Position numbers and translations under genes: made by a program. Shown piece after piece: positions 8,359-14,820 of a stretch of DNA of 64,000 bases. The stretch is from Zunongwangia sp. ESRF-bin46. Its GTDB lineage: Bacteria; Bacteroidota; Bacteroidia; Flavobacteriales; Flavobacteriaceae. Below the pieces are notes generated by a model. The model saw only the letters and a program-made list of their open reading frames with translations. It ran no database searches and was not told where the DNA came from. The stretch is taken from the NCBI GenBank assembly GCA_002631855.1, contig NTLF01000017.1, positions 1-64,000 of the forward strand. The letters are read 5' to 3'. Position 1 is the stretch's first letter; each line of letters starts with the position of its first letter.

Positions 8359-8853
8359 ATGAGGAAGAAAATATATATGTACCTATTCTTTTTTGCTTTG
8401 TTGTTCATCATATTTCAATATATGAATGAAAAACAGATTTATGAATCGCAAGAAAATGACATCGCTTTGCTGAAAAAGAAGATTGCAATGTACGAAAAGG
8501 ACAACGACTCTCTGGCTAGACAGTTAATGGACGTAAATTATTTTACGCTTCAAGGAAATGACAACGCCATGACTTATTTTGAAGATGTAGGGAATGAAGC
8601 TTCCGAAGTAGAAAATAGGGTTAAAGAGCATATTTACGACCTAAACGGAAAAAAAGGTAAAAACCCAATTGTCCCATACGATGGAATAGAGGGGAGGATG
8701 AAAATTAACAAAGTTAAGTTTTTAAACCACCGTTGGATCGTGGCTGATTTTACAGACGGTACCTACTGGGGTGAAATGGTTATGGAATACTATATTAACG
8801 AAGACGATAGCATCGACCTGAATGTTATCGGTTCACTGTTATATGGAAGATAG
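8359..8853 (+). CDS. Membrane-anchored coiled-coil protein of unknown function
   Basis: 164 residues: an N-terminal membrane segment (about residues 5-21, YMYLFFFALLFIIFQYM), a short charged coiled coil (about 25-60, with ALLKKKIAMYEKDNDSLARQ), then a compact C-terminal domain ending in WGEMVMEYYINEDDSIDLNV. It is probably anchored in the inner membrane with the domain in the periplasm. It follows the MBL hydrolase by two bases and is therefore in its operon. Orthologues in flavobacteria sit in the same place and are sometimes called hydrolase by proximity; I see no catalytic motif. Confidence 0.85.
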   Translation: MRKKIYMYLFFFALLFIIFQYMNEKQIYESQENDIALLKKKIAMYEKDNDSLARQLMDVNYFTLQGNDNAMTYFEDVGNEASEVENRVKEHIYDLNGKKGKNPIVPYDGIEGRMKINKVKFLNHRWIVADFTDGTYWGEMVMEYYINEDDSIDLNVIGSLLYGR

Positions 8854-8877
8854 CTATTGCAATGTTGGTGCTAGTCG

Positions 8878-9420
8878 TTAAACAAACGTAATACCATGTT
8901 TCAGGCAAATTTTAGTTACCTTTTCAAAATCGGGAGGTCCATCAGGAAGTTTTGCCAATTCTTGAAACATATTTTCTATACCGGCAGGGAAAGCAGAGGT
9001 TATCATTTTAGCTTTTTCTGTCCCAACAATTTTCCAAGCGTGGGGAATATTTTTTGGGGCAAAAGCCACATCGCCTTCTTTTAAAATAGTTGTTTTTCCA
9101 CCGACCATTAGTTCAACTTGCCCTTTAATAACCCTAAATATTTCATCTTCTTTAGTGTGAATATGTGGCGGAATGCCCACTCCCGGCTCAACATTGTCCA
9201 CCCACTCAACTATTTGATTGTTGGTGTCACTACCCACCAGTTTATGGGTTTGAATATCACCAATTACATTTAAAATATCCCCTTCTGAATCTTTAATGAT
9301 TTTGGGATCAGTAAAGTTGGTGTTCTTGTTTTCAAAAAGAGTTTCCCCTTGAATTATTCCGGGAATTAAGGTAAGGCCCAACCCCAAGCTTGAAGTTTTT
9401 ATAAATCTATTTCTGTCCAT
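8878..9420 (-). CDS. Exported cupin-domain protein
   Basis: 180 residues. The N-terminus MDRNRFIKTSSLGLGLTLIP resembles a twin-arginine-type leader with only one of the two arginines in place, so export by Tat or Sec is likely but not certain. The cupin barrel follows (about 60-165): motif 1 GVGIPPHIHTKEDEIFRVIKG supplies His, His and Glu metal ligands, motif 2 PKNIPHAWKIVG a further His. Such single cupins bind small ligands or act as dioxygenases or isomerases. It lies 84 bases downstream of an AraC-family regulator on the same strand, its likely controller. Confidence 0.88.
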   Translation of the reverse strand: MDRNRFIKTSSLGLGLTLIPGIIQGETLFENKNTNFTDPKIIKDSEGDILNVIGDIQTHKLVGSDTNNQIVEWVDNVEPGVGIPPHIHTKEDEIFRVIKGQVELMVGGKTTILKEGDVAFAPKNIPHAWKIVGTEKAKMITSAFPAGIENMFQELAKLPDGPPDFEKVTKICLKHGITFV

Positions 9421-9504
9421 GAGTATGTTTTAACCGCGAGGTATTGCAGGAATAACAGTATGGCAATGTGAAAAACACGGTAAAAGCTTAGAATTTAATA
9501 ACTA

Positions 9505-10308
9505 TTATGCTTTTCTAAGGGTTGAGGGATTGCTTCCTGTATGCGTTTTAAAAAAATAACTGAAATAATCTGGGGAGGAAAAACCTAATTCAAAACTAAT
9601 TTCCTTTATGGTTTTATTTGAAAACTTTAGGGCATGTCGTGATCGCATAAGCAATTGTTCTACGATAATACTTTTTGAACTTGTAGCCAGTACTTCTTGC
9701 ACGCATTCATTAAGGTATGTTGGTGAAATATTGAGAAGCTTTGCATAATAAGCCACTTCGTGGTATTCAAAAACGTGCTTGTCTACCAGTTTTTTAAACT
9801 TATAGACTACATTGGTTTTTGAATTTGTATTTGATACTACAGACTTAATATTGCATTGTCCATCACAATAAATAAAAAATGTGTTCAATAAGGAAAGTAT
9901 CGCATCGTCTTTGTGATTAAGATGAGACCCTAAAAGCTCATCGATCATTTCAAGGATGGCTTGTGTTCTTTTTTCAATGCCTGGGCTTAGCTTAAATAAC
10001 GGTATCTCGCCCGAATTGAAAAGTCTTACTTTATTTATATGAAGATTGCTTAAAATAGGGTTGTTTAAAACCTCATTTGACAAGTAAAGAATATAACCCG
10101 AAGAAGTAGCATTATCTTTTTTGAATATTTTCCATTGATATTTAGGGTCTATAAAGAAAATAGAATTAGAAACATTATTATATAAAACGCTGTCGATTTC
10201 TATACCATCCACCTCTTTTTTTATCCAACAGACAGCAAAATCAGTGCTATTTTGTTTTAAGCTTGTTTCTTTAACTATTCTTGATATGTTAACAGAGCCT
10301 GGTTTCAT
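9505..10308 (-). CDS. AraC-family transcriptional regulator
   Basis: 267 residues. The N-terminal half (about 1-155) is a cupin-like sensing domain (NSIFFIDPKYQWKIFKK). The C-terminal 100 residues carry two helix-turn-helix motifs: YAKLLNISPTYLNECVQEVL and the AraC signature ISFELGFSSPDYFSYFFKTHTG. The sensor half resembles regulators that control small oxidoreductase or cupin genes. The cupin gene lies immediately downstream in the same direction, so it is the obvious candidate target. No ligand can be deduced. Confidence 0.93.
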   Translation of the reverse strand: MKPGSVNISRIVKETSLKQNSTDFAVCWIKKEVDGIEIDSVLYNNVSNSIFFIDPKYQWKIFKKDNATSSGYILYLSNEVLNNPILSNLHINKVRLFNSGEIPLFKLSPGIEKRTQAILEMIDELLGSHLNHKDDAILSLLNTFFIYCDGQCNIKSVVSNTNSKTNVVYKFKKLVDKHVFEYHEVAYYAKLLNISPTYLNECVQEVLATSSKSIIVEQLLMRSRHALKFSNKTIKEISFELGFSSPDYFSYFFKTHTGSNPSTLRKA

Positions 10309-10482
10309 TCAATAGTATTGAACGTTTTTGGTTAAAATTAATAACTTGATTAAACACTAAATTTAGCAAATAAAAACGTAACCTCACTATTAACAAGGAA
10401 GTGGAAATCTGTGAGTATTTTCAGAAGTAGGTGAGAAGAAGCAACAACTCTCGTATTGCTTATGTAAGTTATTATGTGCAGT

Positions 10483-11232
10483 TTATATGCTGTTTCCTAT
10501 TCCTAAGCAATATTTATCAACCCACTTTGGTATGCTTTTGCTTCTATAAGTAACAATATTTCCTTTATATATATCTAATATTAATCTTGCTTTATTCCCA
10601 CTATTATCAAATACGAAAGTTCTATATGTTTCTTTAATTGCAGGTTGTAATAACTCTAGACTTCTGTAATATCTTTCTTCAATTTTATGTTCAGGAACTT
10701 GGTGACCACCATTCAGAACTCTTTCCTTCACACGAGATTTATTAATTTCAACATCCTCGGTAGAAATAAAATATAAATAATTTTTGTAATTATTGTTTTT
10801 TGATAACAGTAGGGTTTCAATTTTAGATGGATGAGACATAACAGTTTCAAAGGATAATTTTATACCATTTGATATCAATTCCTGCCTAAAGAAATCTGTA
10901 AGAATTGCAGCTTCATAAGAATGTGTTTTTTTATTTGGATTTTTAATACATCCATTACCATTATATTTCAAATCTATAGTAAATCCATCGTTTTTAGCTT
11001 TATTATATAGTGTGTGGGATGCCAAAAAGTTATCAAAAAAGTTGCCAGAGTCAGTAGAAATATTATAATCGGATAGACAAATTAATTTATTTTTTTTCAG
11101 TCTATTCTCAATAACATCAGCATTTAGATAAATACCTATATCAAAGTTATAATCAGATTTTAACTCATCAAAAACTGTACTTTTTCCCGAACCATTTGGT
11201 CCAGCGAACATTCGAAGTCGTTTATTTGGCAT
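10483..11232 (-). CDS. Zeta-toxin family P-loop kinase
   Basis: 249 residues with the zeta/PezT fold: Walker A GPNGSGKST at 11-19, the substrate-site NAD motif (YLNADVIE, about 35-42), FETVMSHPSK, and the lid signature SRVKERVLNGGHQVPEHKIE followed by RYYRSLELL. Family members phosphorylate UDP-N-acetylglucosamine or related substrates and poison wall synthesis, though some act on other substrates. All key residues look intact. The gene begins 12 bases after a 98-residue partner and lies at the edge of an AT-rich accessory block, consistent with a horizontally acquired toxin-antitoxin module. Confidence 0.88.
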   Translation of the reverse strand: MPNKRLRMFAGPNGSGKSTVFDELKSDYNFDIGIYLNADVIENRLKKNKLICLSDYNISTDSGNFFDNFLASHTLYNKAKNDGFTIDLKYNGNGCIKNPNKKTHSYEAAILTDFFRQELISNGIKLSFETVMSHPSKIETLLLSKNNNYKNYLYFISTEDVEINKSRVKERVLNGGHQVPEHKIEERYYRSLELLQPAIKETYRTFVFDNSGNKARLILDIYKGNIVTYRSKSIPKWVDKYCLGIGNSI

Positions 11233-11244
11233 TTATAAAATACC

Positions 11245-11541
11245 TTATATAGAAGTGGTTTGACCTATCTCGACTTGGCGTTCCTCAATTTTAGAAAGAA
11301 TTTCATTTGGTTTGCCTTGACGTTTCCTTATAAGTTTCCCGTTTTGTAGTAAAATAATATCAGTTTCAGAGGATACCTTTTTAGCTCTTTCAAACCCTTT
11401 TTTAGTACCTTCCGCAACTATCCATTCTAACGTAGATAAATCATCTCTATCCTCCAAGGTTATTAATTCTACTTTCTTAGAATTAGAATTATCTTGGGAT
11501 AAGAATTTCTTGTTAATTTCTTTTAGATACTTTTTACTCAT
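11245..11541 (-). CDS. Small partner of zeta toxin, putative antitoxin
   Basis: 98 residues if started at the ATG at 11539-11541 (MSKKYLKEINKKF); the open frame extends 14 codons further up to 11583, but that hydrophobic extension (AYLLYIYNIILFV) looks like translated non-coding DNA. The visible protein is charged, with TLEWIVAEGTKKGFERAKKV and a C-terminal half ILLQNGKLIRKRQG. There is no helix-turn-helix as in PezA. Its position 12 bases before the zeta toxin makes it the likely antitoxin; that role is inferred from context only. Confidence 0.7.
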   Translation of the reverse strand: MSKKYLKEINKKFLSQDNSNSKKVELITLEDRDDLSTLEWIVAEGTKKGFERAKKVSSETDIILLQNGKLIRKRQGKPNEILSKIEERQVEIGQTTSI

Positions 11542-11610
11542 CACAAATAATATTATATTATAAATGTACAATAAATATGCCATTTGTCAAAATCGCATCT
11601 GACGGTCTCG

Positions 11611-11717
11611 TATAACCGTCAGTTACAGATTTAAAGTTAGTAATTTTCAGTTGGACACTGGCTTAGCAATTCCGAGTGGATTCGGACTTAGTCGAATCTG
11701 CCGTAAATATGGTTATA
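11611..11717 (-). repeat. Nested inverted-repeat boundary element (copy 1)
   Basis: Outer arms TATAACC (11611-11617) and GGTTATA (11711-11717) are exact complements 107 bases apart. Inside, TTACAGATT (11623-11631) pairs with AATCT-GCC-GTAA (11695-11706), leaving a 3-base bulge. GTATAACCGTCAGTT at 11610-11624 is identical to the reverse complement of 56430-56444. The element overlaps the stop of the SRPBCC gene. Its architecture resembles integron attC sites, but the core heptamer is not canonical. Confidence 0.6.
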
Positions 11718-12213
11718 GATTGTTGCCATACACATTTTTCTCATTTATCACAACTTTCCATTTCTCAGATTCCGCAAACTCTTTTATAATTCGGTTTCTT
11801 TCGGTTAGTAATTCAGTCATATATTTTTTCAAAAAGAGCTTGTCCGCTAACTTTCCTAAAATCCCTAAAGGTGATTTATAATTAAAAACGTCGGTCATCG
11901 AAGTTCCTCCATTGGATTTTGTAAAGTGATGTTCGTGCTTAAATTTCGAAAACGCTCCGCTTACCATCTCATCAGCAAAGTAATTTGGTCGGTCATATTC
12001 TGTTATTTTGGAAGTCAGTTTTTGATAGATCCCAAAGTGTTTTGCTCTCCACGTTACGCTTTCATTCATTCCGATTAATCCACTCGTTTTTCCAGCGATT
12101 GCTTCCTCATTAGTATGTTCAGTCGATATTTTGTGCAGATCGACACTTCGAGAAAGGTCGAAAACTATTTTTTTATCAGCTTTAATCTCAGTATTCAGTT
12201 CAATTTTAGGCAT
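11713..12213 (-). CDS. SRPBCC-fold (polyketide cyclase/START-like) protein
   Basis: 166 residues with the pattern of SRPBCC lipid/ligand-binding proteins: N-terminal strand PKIELNTEIKADKKIVFDLS, central WRAKHFGIYQKLTSKITEYD and FKHEHHF, and a long C-terminal helix (LTERNRIIKEFAESEKWKVV). Cytoplasmic. Ligand unknown; such proteins are common as orphan genes in flavobacteria. Its start overlaps the stop of a 52-residue membrane protein by eight bases, so the two are translated together. The last codons lie inside a boundary element. Confidence 0.85.
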   Translation of the reverse strand: MPKIELNTEIKADKKIVFDLSRSVDLHKISTEHTNEEAIAGKTSGLIGMNESVTWRAKHFGIYQKLTSKITEYDRPNYFADEMVSGAFSKFKHEHHFTKSNGGTSMTDVFNYKSPLGILGKLADKLFLKKYMTELLTERNRIIKEFAESEKWKVVINEKNVYGNNL

Positions 12214-12364
12214 TTATTTTTACTAGAATAATTGTAATTAAAAGTATTAAACCATAACCAACAAAATAAGCATATTGATGATTTAGAGAGTTTTCCATAT
12301 CGCCTTTAAAAAGTTTGAAGCTCCAGATTATAAACCCTCCAAGATATTGAATAATAATGCCCAT
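12206..12364 (-). CDS. Small membrane protein (52 aa) coupled to SRPBCC gene
   Basis: ATG at 12362-12364 opens a 52-codon frame ending at TAA 12206-12208, inside the first codons of the SRPBCC gene (eight-base overlap). It has two hydrophobic stretches, IIIQYLGGFIIW near the N-terminus and YFVGYGLILLITIILVKI near the C-terminus, with a short polar loop containing GDMENSLNHQ. Probably a two-helix inner-membrane protein. The tight coupling argues that it is real; its function is unknown. Confidence 0.6.
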   Translation of the reverse strand: MGIIIQYLGGFIIWSFKLFKGDMENSLNHQYAYFVGYGLILLITIILVKINA

Positions 12365-12382
12365 TTTTTGTATGTATGCAAC

Positions 12383-12406
12383 GGTTATATATTGTTGTAC
12401 GCTGGC
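12383..12406 (-). repeat. Half boundary element after NTF2-like gene
   Basis: Minus strand reads GCCAGCGTACAACA then ATATATAACC, matching the proximal half of the elements at 11711-11731 and 56316-56338 (core AACAATnTATAACC). It follows the stop at 12421 by about 15 bases. No good distal arm was found. Confidence 0.45.
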
Positions 12407-12420
12407 TTTTTGATGAAACC

Positions 12421-12921
12421 TTATTTTTTATCAGTAGATTTTTCTGTGGAACTAGCGTGGTCCTTTACTATGTACCAATTTCCATTAACTTTCTCTAAAT
12501 CATAACTTACAATCATTCTGTTAAAATAAGGTTTACCATCTCTTTCGGGTTCTCGATAGACAATTTCCGTTATCGCCATCCCAAATGTTTTGCCTATATC
12601 CGTATTAAGTATTTTGGTTTCAAATGTCCAAGTGCTGTCATTAAACCATTCTTTATGATATTCAACAAAACCATCAACTCCATTTATAATTTCAGACCCT
12701 GGAAGTATTAATTGCATTTTACCATTAGGGTGCATAGTACTCTTCAACGTCGATAAATCACGCTTTGATACAGAGCTTAAATGTTTTTCCATGGTAGTAA
12801 TAAACATTTCCTCATTGTGTTCAACTTGATTTTTATTGTCATTCGATATGTTTTTTTCATTGCAGGAAGTGACTGAACAAATAAAAAATAGGATAATTAG
12901 GTAACGTAGAAAATATTTCAT
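12421..12921 (-). CDS. Lipoprotein with NTF2/SnoaL-like domain
   Basis: 166 residues. Signal peptide with a lipobox ending at Cys20 (IILFFICSVTSC), so a lipoprotein of the cell envelope. From about residue 38 the sequence follows the NTF2-like pattern of SnoaL/DUF4440 proteins: helix MEKHLSSVSKRDLSTLKSTM, then GVDGFVEYHKEWF, and C-terminal strands VSYDLEKVNGNWYIVKDHAS. These domains bind small hydrophobic ligands or act as hydratases; no active-site dyad can be assigned. It stands alone in the accessory block, with intergenic hairpins on both sides. Confidence 0.85.
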   Translation of the reverse strand: MKYFLRYLIILFFICSVTSCNEKNISNDNKNQVEHNEEMFITTMEKHLSSVSKRDLSTLKSTMHPNGKMQLILPGSEIINGVDGFVEYHKEWFNDSTWTFETKILNTDIGKTFGMAITEIVYREPERDGKPYFNRMIVSYDLEKVNGNWYIVKDHASSTEKSTDKK

Positions 12922-12960
12922 AGGCTTTTAGTTTTAGTTTGTGTTCAATTGTTTGTAAAA

Positions 12961-13036
12961 AATTAATTGCTTGGTTTAGCAGCTAACTTTGCAAGTAGGC
13001 GAGTGCTAGCCATTAATTATATAAGTTGTTGGCAAC
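12961..13036 (-). repeat. Hairpin boundary element after NucS-like gene
   Basis: AATTAAT (12961-12967) pairs with ATTAATT (13012-13018), and TAGCA (12977-12981) with TGCTA (13004-13008). On the minus strand the element begins GTTGCCAACAACTTATATAA, five bases after the stop at 13042, so it has the same position and a similar lead sequence as the other boundary elements. Confidence 0.45.
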
Positions 13037-13041
13037 TAATT

Positions 13042-13707
13042 TTAATTTCGTTCACTAAAGTTAAATTGAAATTTATATTCAATTAATTTTAAATTTTTGA
13101 TTTGTCTTGAGGCAAGAAGAACCCTTTCGGAAAACCCGCTCGCAATTATTATTCCTCTAACTTCACATTTATCCTCTTCAGAAACAGCTTCCATATAAGC
13201 CAAAGTTTGAGCAATTACACTTGGTCTTGCTTCAATAGCTTTTAATTCAATAATTACTTTTCGTCTATTTTCGTCTTGAGCAGTTATATCAATTCGTCCT
13301 GCCTTTGTATTTCTTTCATTACCTCCATCAACAATTTTTAATCCTAATTCTATTGTTTCTATATTTAACCTTATTGCTGATTGTAAATCTTTTTCAAGAC
13401 TAAATGTCAAATCATTAGTATCCTCATCTTCAATATTTTCATTTTCGTCATCTCGATTTTCAGCAATTATTTCTTCTGCAAACTCAATGTTGTTATTCTC
13501 GTCAGGTCTTATTAAGAAAACTTCGCTGTTAGAGTTCCTTAAATTCCATTTAAGTTTTATAAGCCTACTTCTTATTTGTGACGTTGTTTGATTATCAGGG
13601 TCGAAGTCACCAGCCAATTGTTCTAAATTTTGTCTAACCCAATTTTTCAAAGGACTTTGGACAACTTCATTCAGTTTATTTTTTACAATTGCGTAATGTT
13701 TCGCCAT
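13042..13707 (-). CDS. NucS-like (DUF91) nuclease-domain protein
   Basis: 221 residues. The C-terminal part (about 103-215) matches the RecB-like nuclease domain of NucS: FSLEKDLQSAI, then AGRIDITAQD with Asp140, VIIELKA with Glu154 and Lys156, and QTLAYMEAV. These are the D-E-x-K catalytic residues of the PD-(D/E)xK fold. The N-terminal 100 residues do not look like the NucS dimerisation domain; they include an acidic linker (about 84-99). NucS cuts mismatched or branched DNA in archaea and actinobacteria; here a DNA-processing or defence role is inferred. An ORF of 35 codons ends eight bases upstream. Confidence 0.8.
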   Translation of the reverse strand: MAKHYAIVKNKLNEVVQSPLKNWVRQNLEQLAGDFDPDNQTTSQIRSRLIKLKWNLRNSNSEVFLIRPDENNNIEFAEEIIAENRDDENENIEDEDTNDLTFSLEKDLQSAIRLNIETIELGLKIVDGGNERNTKAGRIDITAQDENRRKVIIELKAIEARPSVIAQTLAYMEAVSEEDKCEVRGIIIASGFSERVLLASRQIKNLKLIEYKFQFNFSERN

Positions 13708-13715
13708 TTCGTCTT

Positions 13716-13823
13716 TCAGTTTGTTGCCAAAGGTCCAGTATATGAAAAGTAGCGCTGAAAAGGTGTGCTATCCATTCGGTTGTACTCGAGCCGAATTTTT
13801 AATTTTTTATGTTTATCTTTCAT
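13716..13823 (-). CDS. Possible 35-residue leader ORF before NucS-like gene
   Basis: ATG at 13821-13823 to TGA at 13716-13718, eight bases before the NucS-like ATG. The product is basic (MKDKHKKLKIRLEYNRMDST...) and ends GPLATN. A TATATTTA -7-like sequence and the palindrome at 13834-13853 lie just upstream. It could be a small protein translated with the nuclease or a remnant of another gene; coding status is uncertain. Confidence 0.35.
   Translation of the reverse strand: MKDKHKKLKIRLEYNRMDSTPFQRYFSYTGPLATN
13774..13796. repeat. Short inverted repeat ATTCGG/CCGAAT
   Basis: ATTCGG (13774-13779) and CCGAAT (13791-13796) are complementary, with an 11-base spacer. It lies inside the 35-codon ORF. 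Confidence 0.4.
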
Positions 13824-13833
13824 AGTAAATATA

Positions 13834-13853
13834 GCCAAATTTAAAAATTTGGC
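13834..13853. repeat. Perfect palindrome upstream of the NucS-like operon
   Basis: GCCAAATTT and AAATTTGGC, separated by two A. It has no T-run typical of a terminator and lies just before a -7-like TATATTTA on the minus strand, so it may be an operator for the NucS-like transcription unit. Confidence 0.45.
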
Positions 13854-13922
13854 GTCTCCACAAATATCCTCAATTTAGCCACTAATTGTCCTATTGTTTT
13901 TATATGATGTTAGTAACAGTAT

Positions 13923-14666
13923 TTACTCTTGGACAATATATTCTAATTCCTTATTTTCATTTATTCGAGCCTCGATTTTTTCATCGAATATTTCTAAATC
14001 AAAATTCATCATTGTCAGATACATTGCAGCTTTAATTTGACTTAAAAACTCAGCTAGTTCTAATTCTGTAACTCCGTTTTTCCAATCTAATGTTGAACTA
14101 TTGAGATTATGCAAAATAAATTTTTGAGAAAATAACTCACCAAAGTAAGATAGAAAAAAATCTCTAAATGAATTAAAAGCAATATCTTCTTCATTTTCTG
14201 GATCACCCATAGTTCCAAAAACAAACGTGAATGTAACGTCTAAATGTCTTAAAAACTTCTCATCAGTTGGAAATGGTGTTTGTATGTAGAAATCATAAAT
14301 ACTTCCAATTGTCAACGCTTTTTTGTTTGAATCAGTTTTAGGCTTTAAAATATCTTGTATTCCGCTTTCAATTAGAGTAACTTTTTTGCGTATTTCGGCT
14401 AATTCTGTAGCTGGAATTTGAAATCTTTTTTCGCAAATCTCATACCATATATCTCGAGATTCCCTTATGAATTTTCGTTTAGTAGGATTTTGCCCATAAA
14501 TTTCGTGACAACTTGGACACAAAGGTGCTGCATTATTTAATTCATCAGAACCATTTTCAGATTGTGGAGTAATGTGATGAATTTCAATACCAATACTTTT
14601 ACAAACACAACAGGTCTGATGCGATAATTTTTTTACTTTAAATTTTATCTTTTCGCTAAACGGCAT
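13923..14666 (-). CDS. HNH endonuclease-domain protein
   Basis: 247 residues. An N-terminal HNH module (about 15-60) has zinc ligands Cys19-x2-Cys22 and Cys50-x2-Cys53, the catalytic His30/His31 pair (IEIHHITP) and Asn44/45 (ELNNAAPLCPSCHEIYG). This is the McrA-like arrangement of restriction and defence nucleases. The remaining 180 residues are acidic and helical without a recognised domain; they may give specificity. It is probably transcribed from a promoter at 14796-14803 with a leader of about 120 bases containing an inverted repeat. Confidence 0.88.
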   Translation of the reverse strand: MPFSEKIKFKVKKLSHQTCCVCKSIGIEIHHITPQSENGSDELNNAAPLCPSCHEIYGQNPTKRKFIRESRDIWYEICEKRFQIPATELAEIRKKVTLIESGIQDILKPKTDSNKKALTIGSIYDFYIQTPFPTDEKFLRHLDVTFTFVFGTMGDPENEEDIAFNSFRDFFLSYFGELFSQKFILHNLNSSTLDWKNGVTELELAEFLSQIKAAMYLTMMNFDLEIFDEKIEARINENKELEYIVQE

Positions 14667-14710
14667 TTCAGTTTATATTGTTACCCAACTTACTTATATC
14701 AACACCTTTT

Positions 14711-14747
14711 CCGTTGTTAGCAGTTCTATATGGTAGGCTATACACGG
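14711..14747. repeat. Imperfect inverted repeat between MscS-type channel and HNH genes
   Basis: CCGTTGTTAG (14711-14720) and CTATACACGG (14738-14747) pair in 8 of 10 positions. On the minus strand it continues into CTGCTAACAACGG, resembling the lead sequence of the other boundary hairpins in this block. Confidence 0.4.
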
Positions 14748-14795
14748 TTTTTTGTGTCTTTAATATGGTTTTATCTATAAAAAGAGGGTGCTGTT

Positions 14796-14803
14796 CAAAT
14801 ATA
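14796..14803 (-). promoter_or_regulatory. Bacteroidota -7 box for HNH gene
   Basis: Minus strand TATATTTG is an exact TAnnTTTG, located 18 bases after the end of the channel gene. It would give the HNH gene its own transcript. Confidence 0.45.
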
Positions 14804-14820
14804 ACTAAAATTTGAAAACA

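Noticed and set aside
11542-11583. Longer start of the putative antitoxin (14 extra residues AYLLYIYNIILFV...)
   Set aside because: The extension is hydrophobic and unlike the rest of the protein; the ATG at 11541 gives a typical soluble protein.
11611-11717. Calling the boundary elements true integron attC sites
   Set aside because: The outer core reads TATAACC/GGTTATA rather than RYYYAAC/GTTRRRY, and no integron integrase lies in the window; only the general architecture matches.
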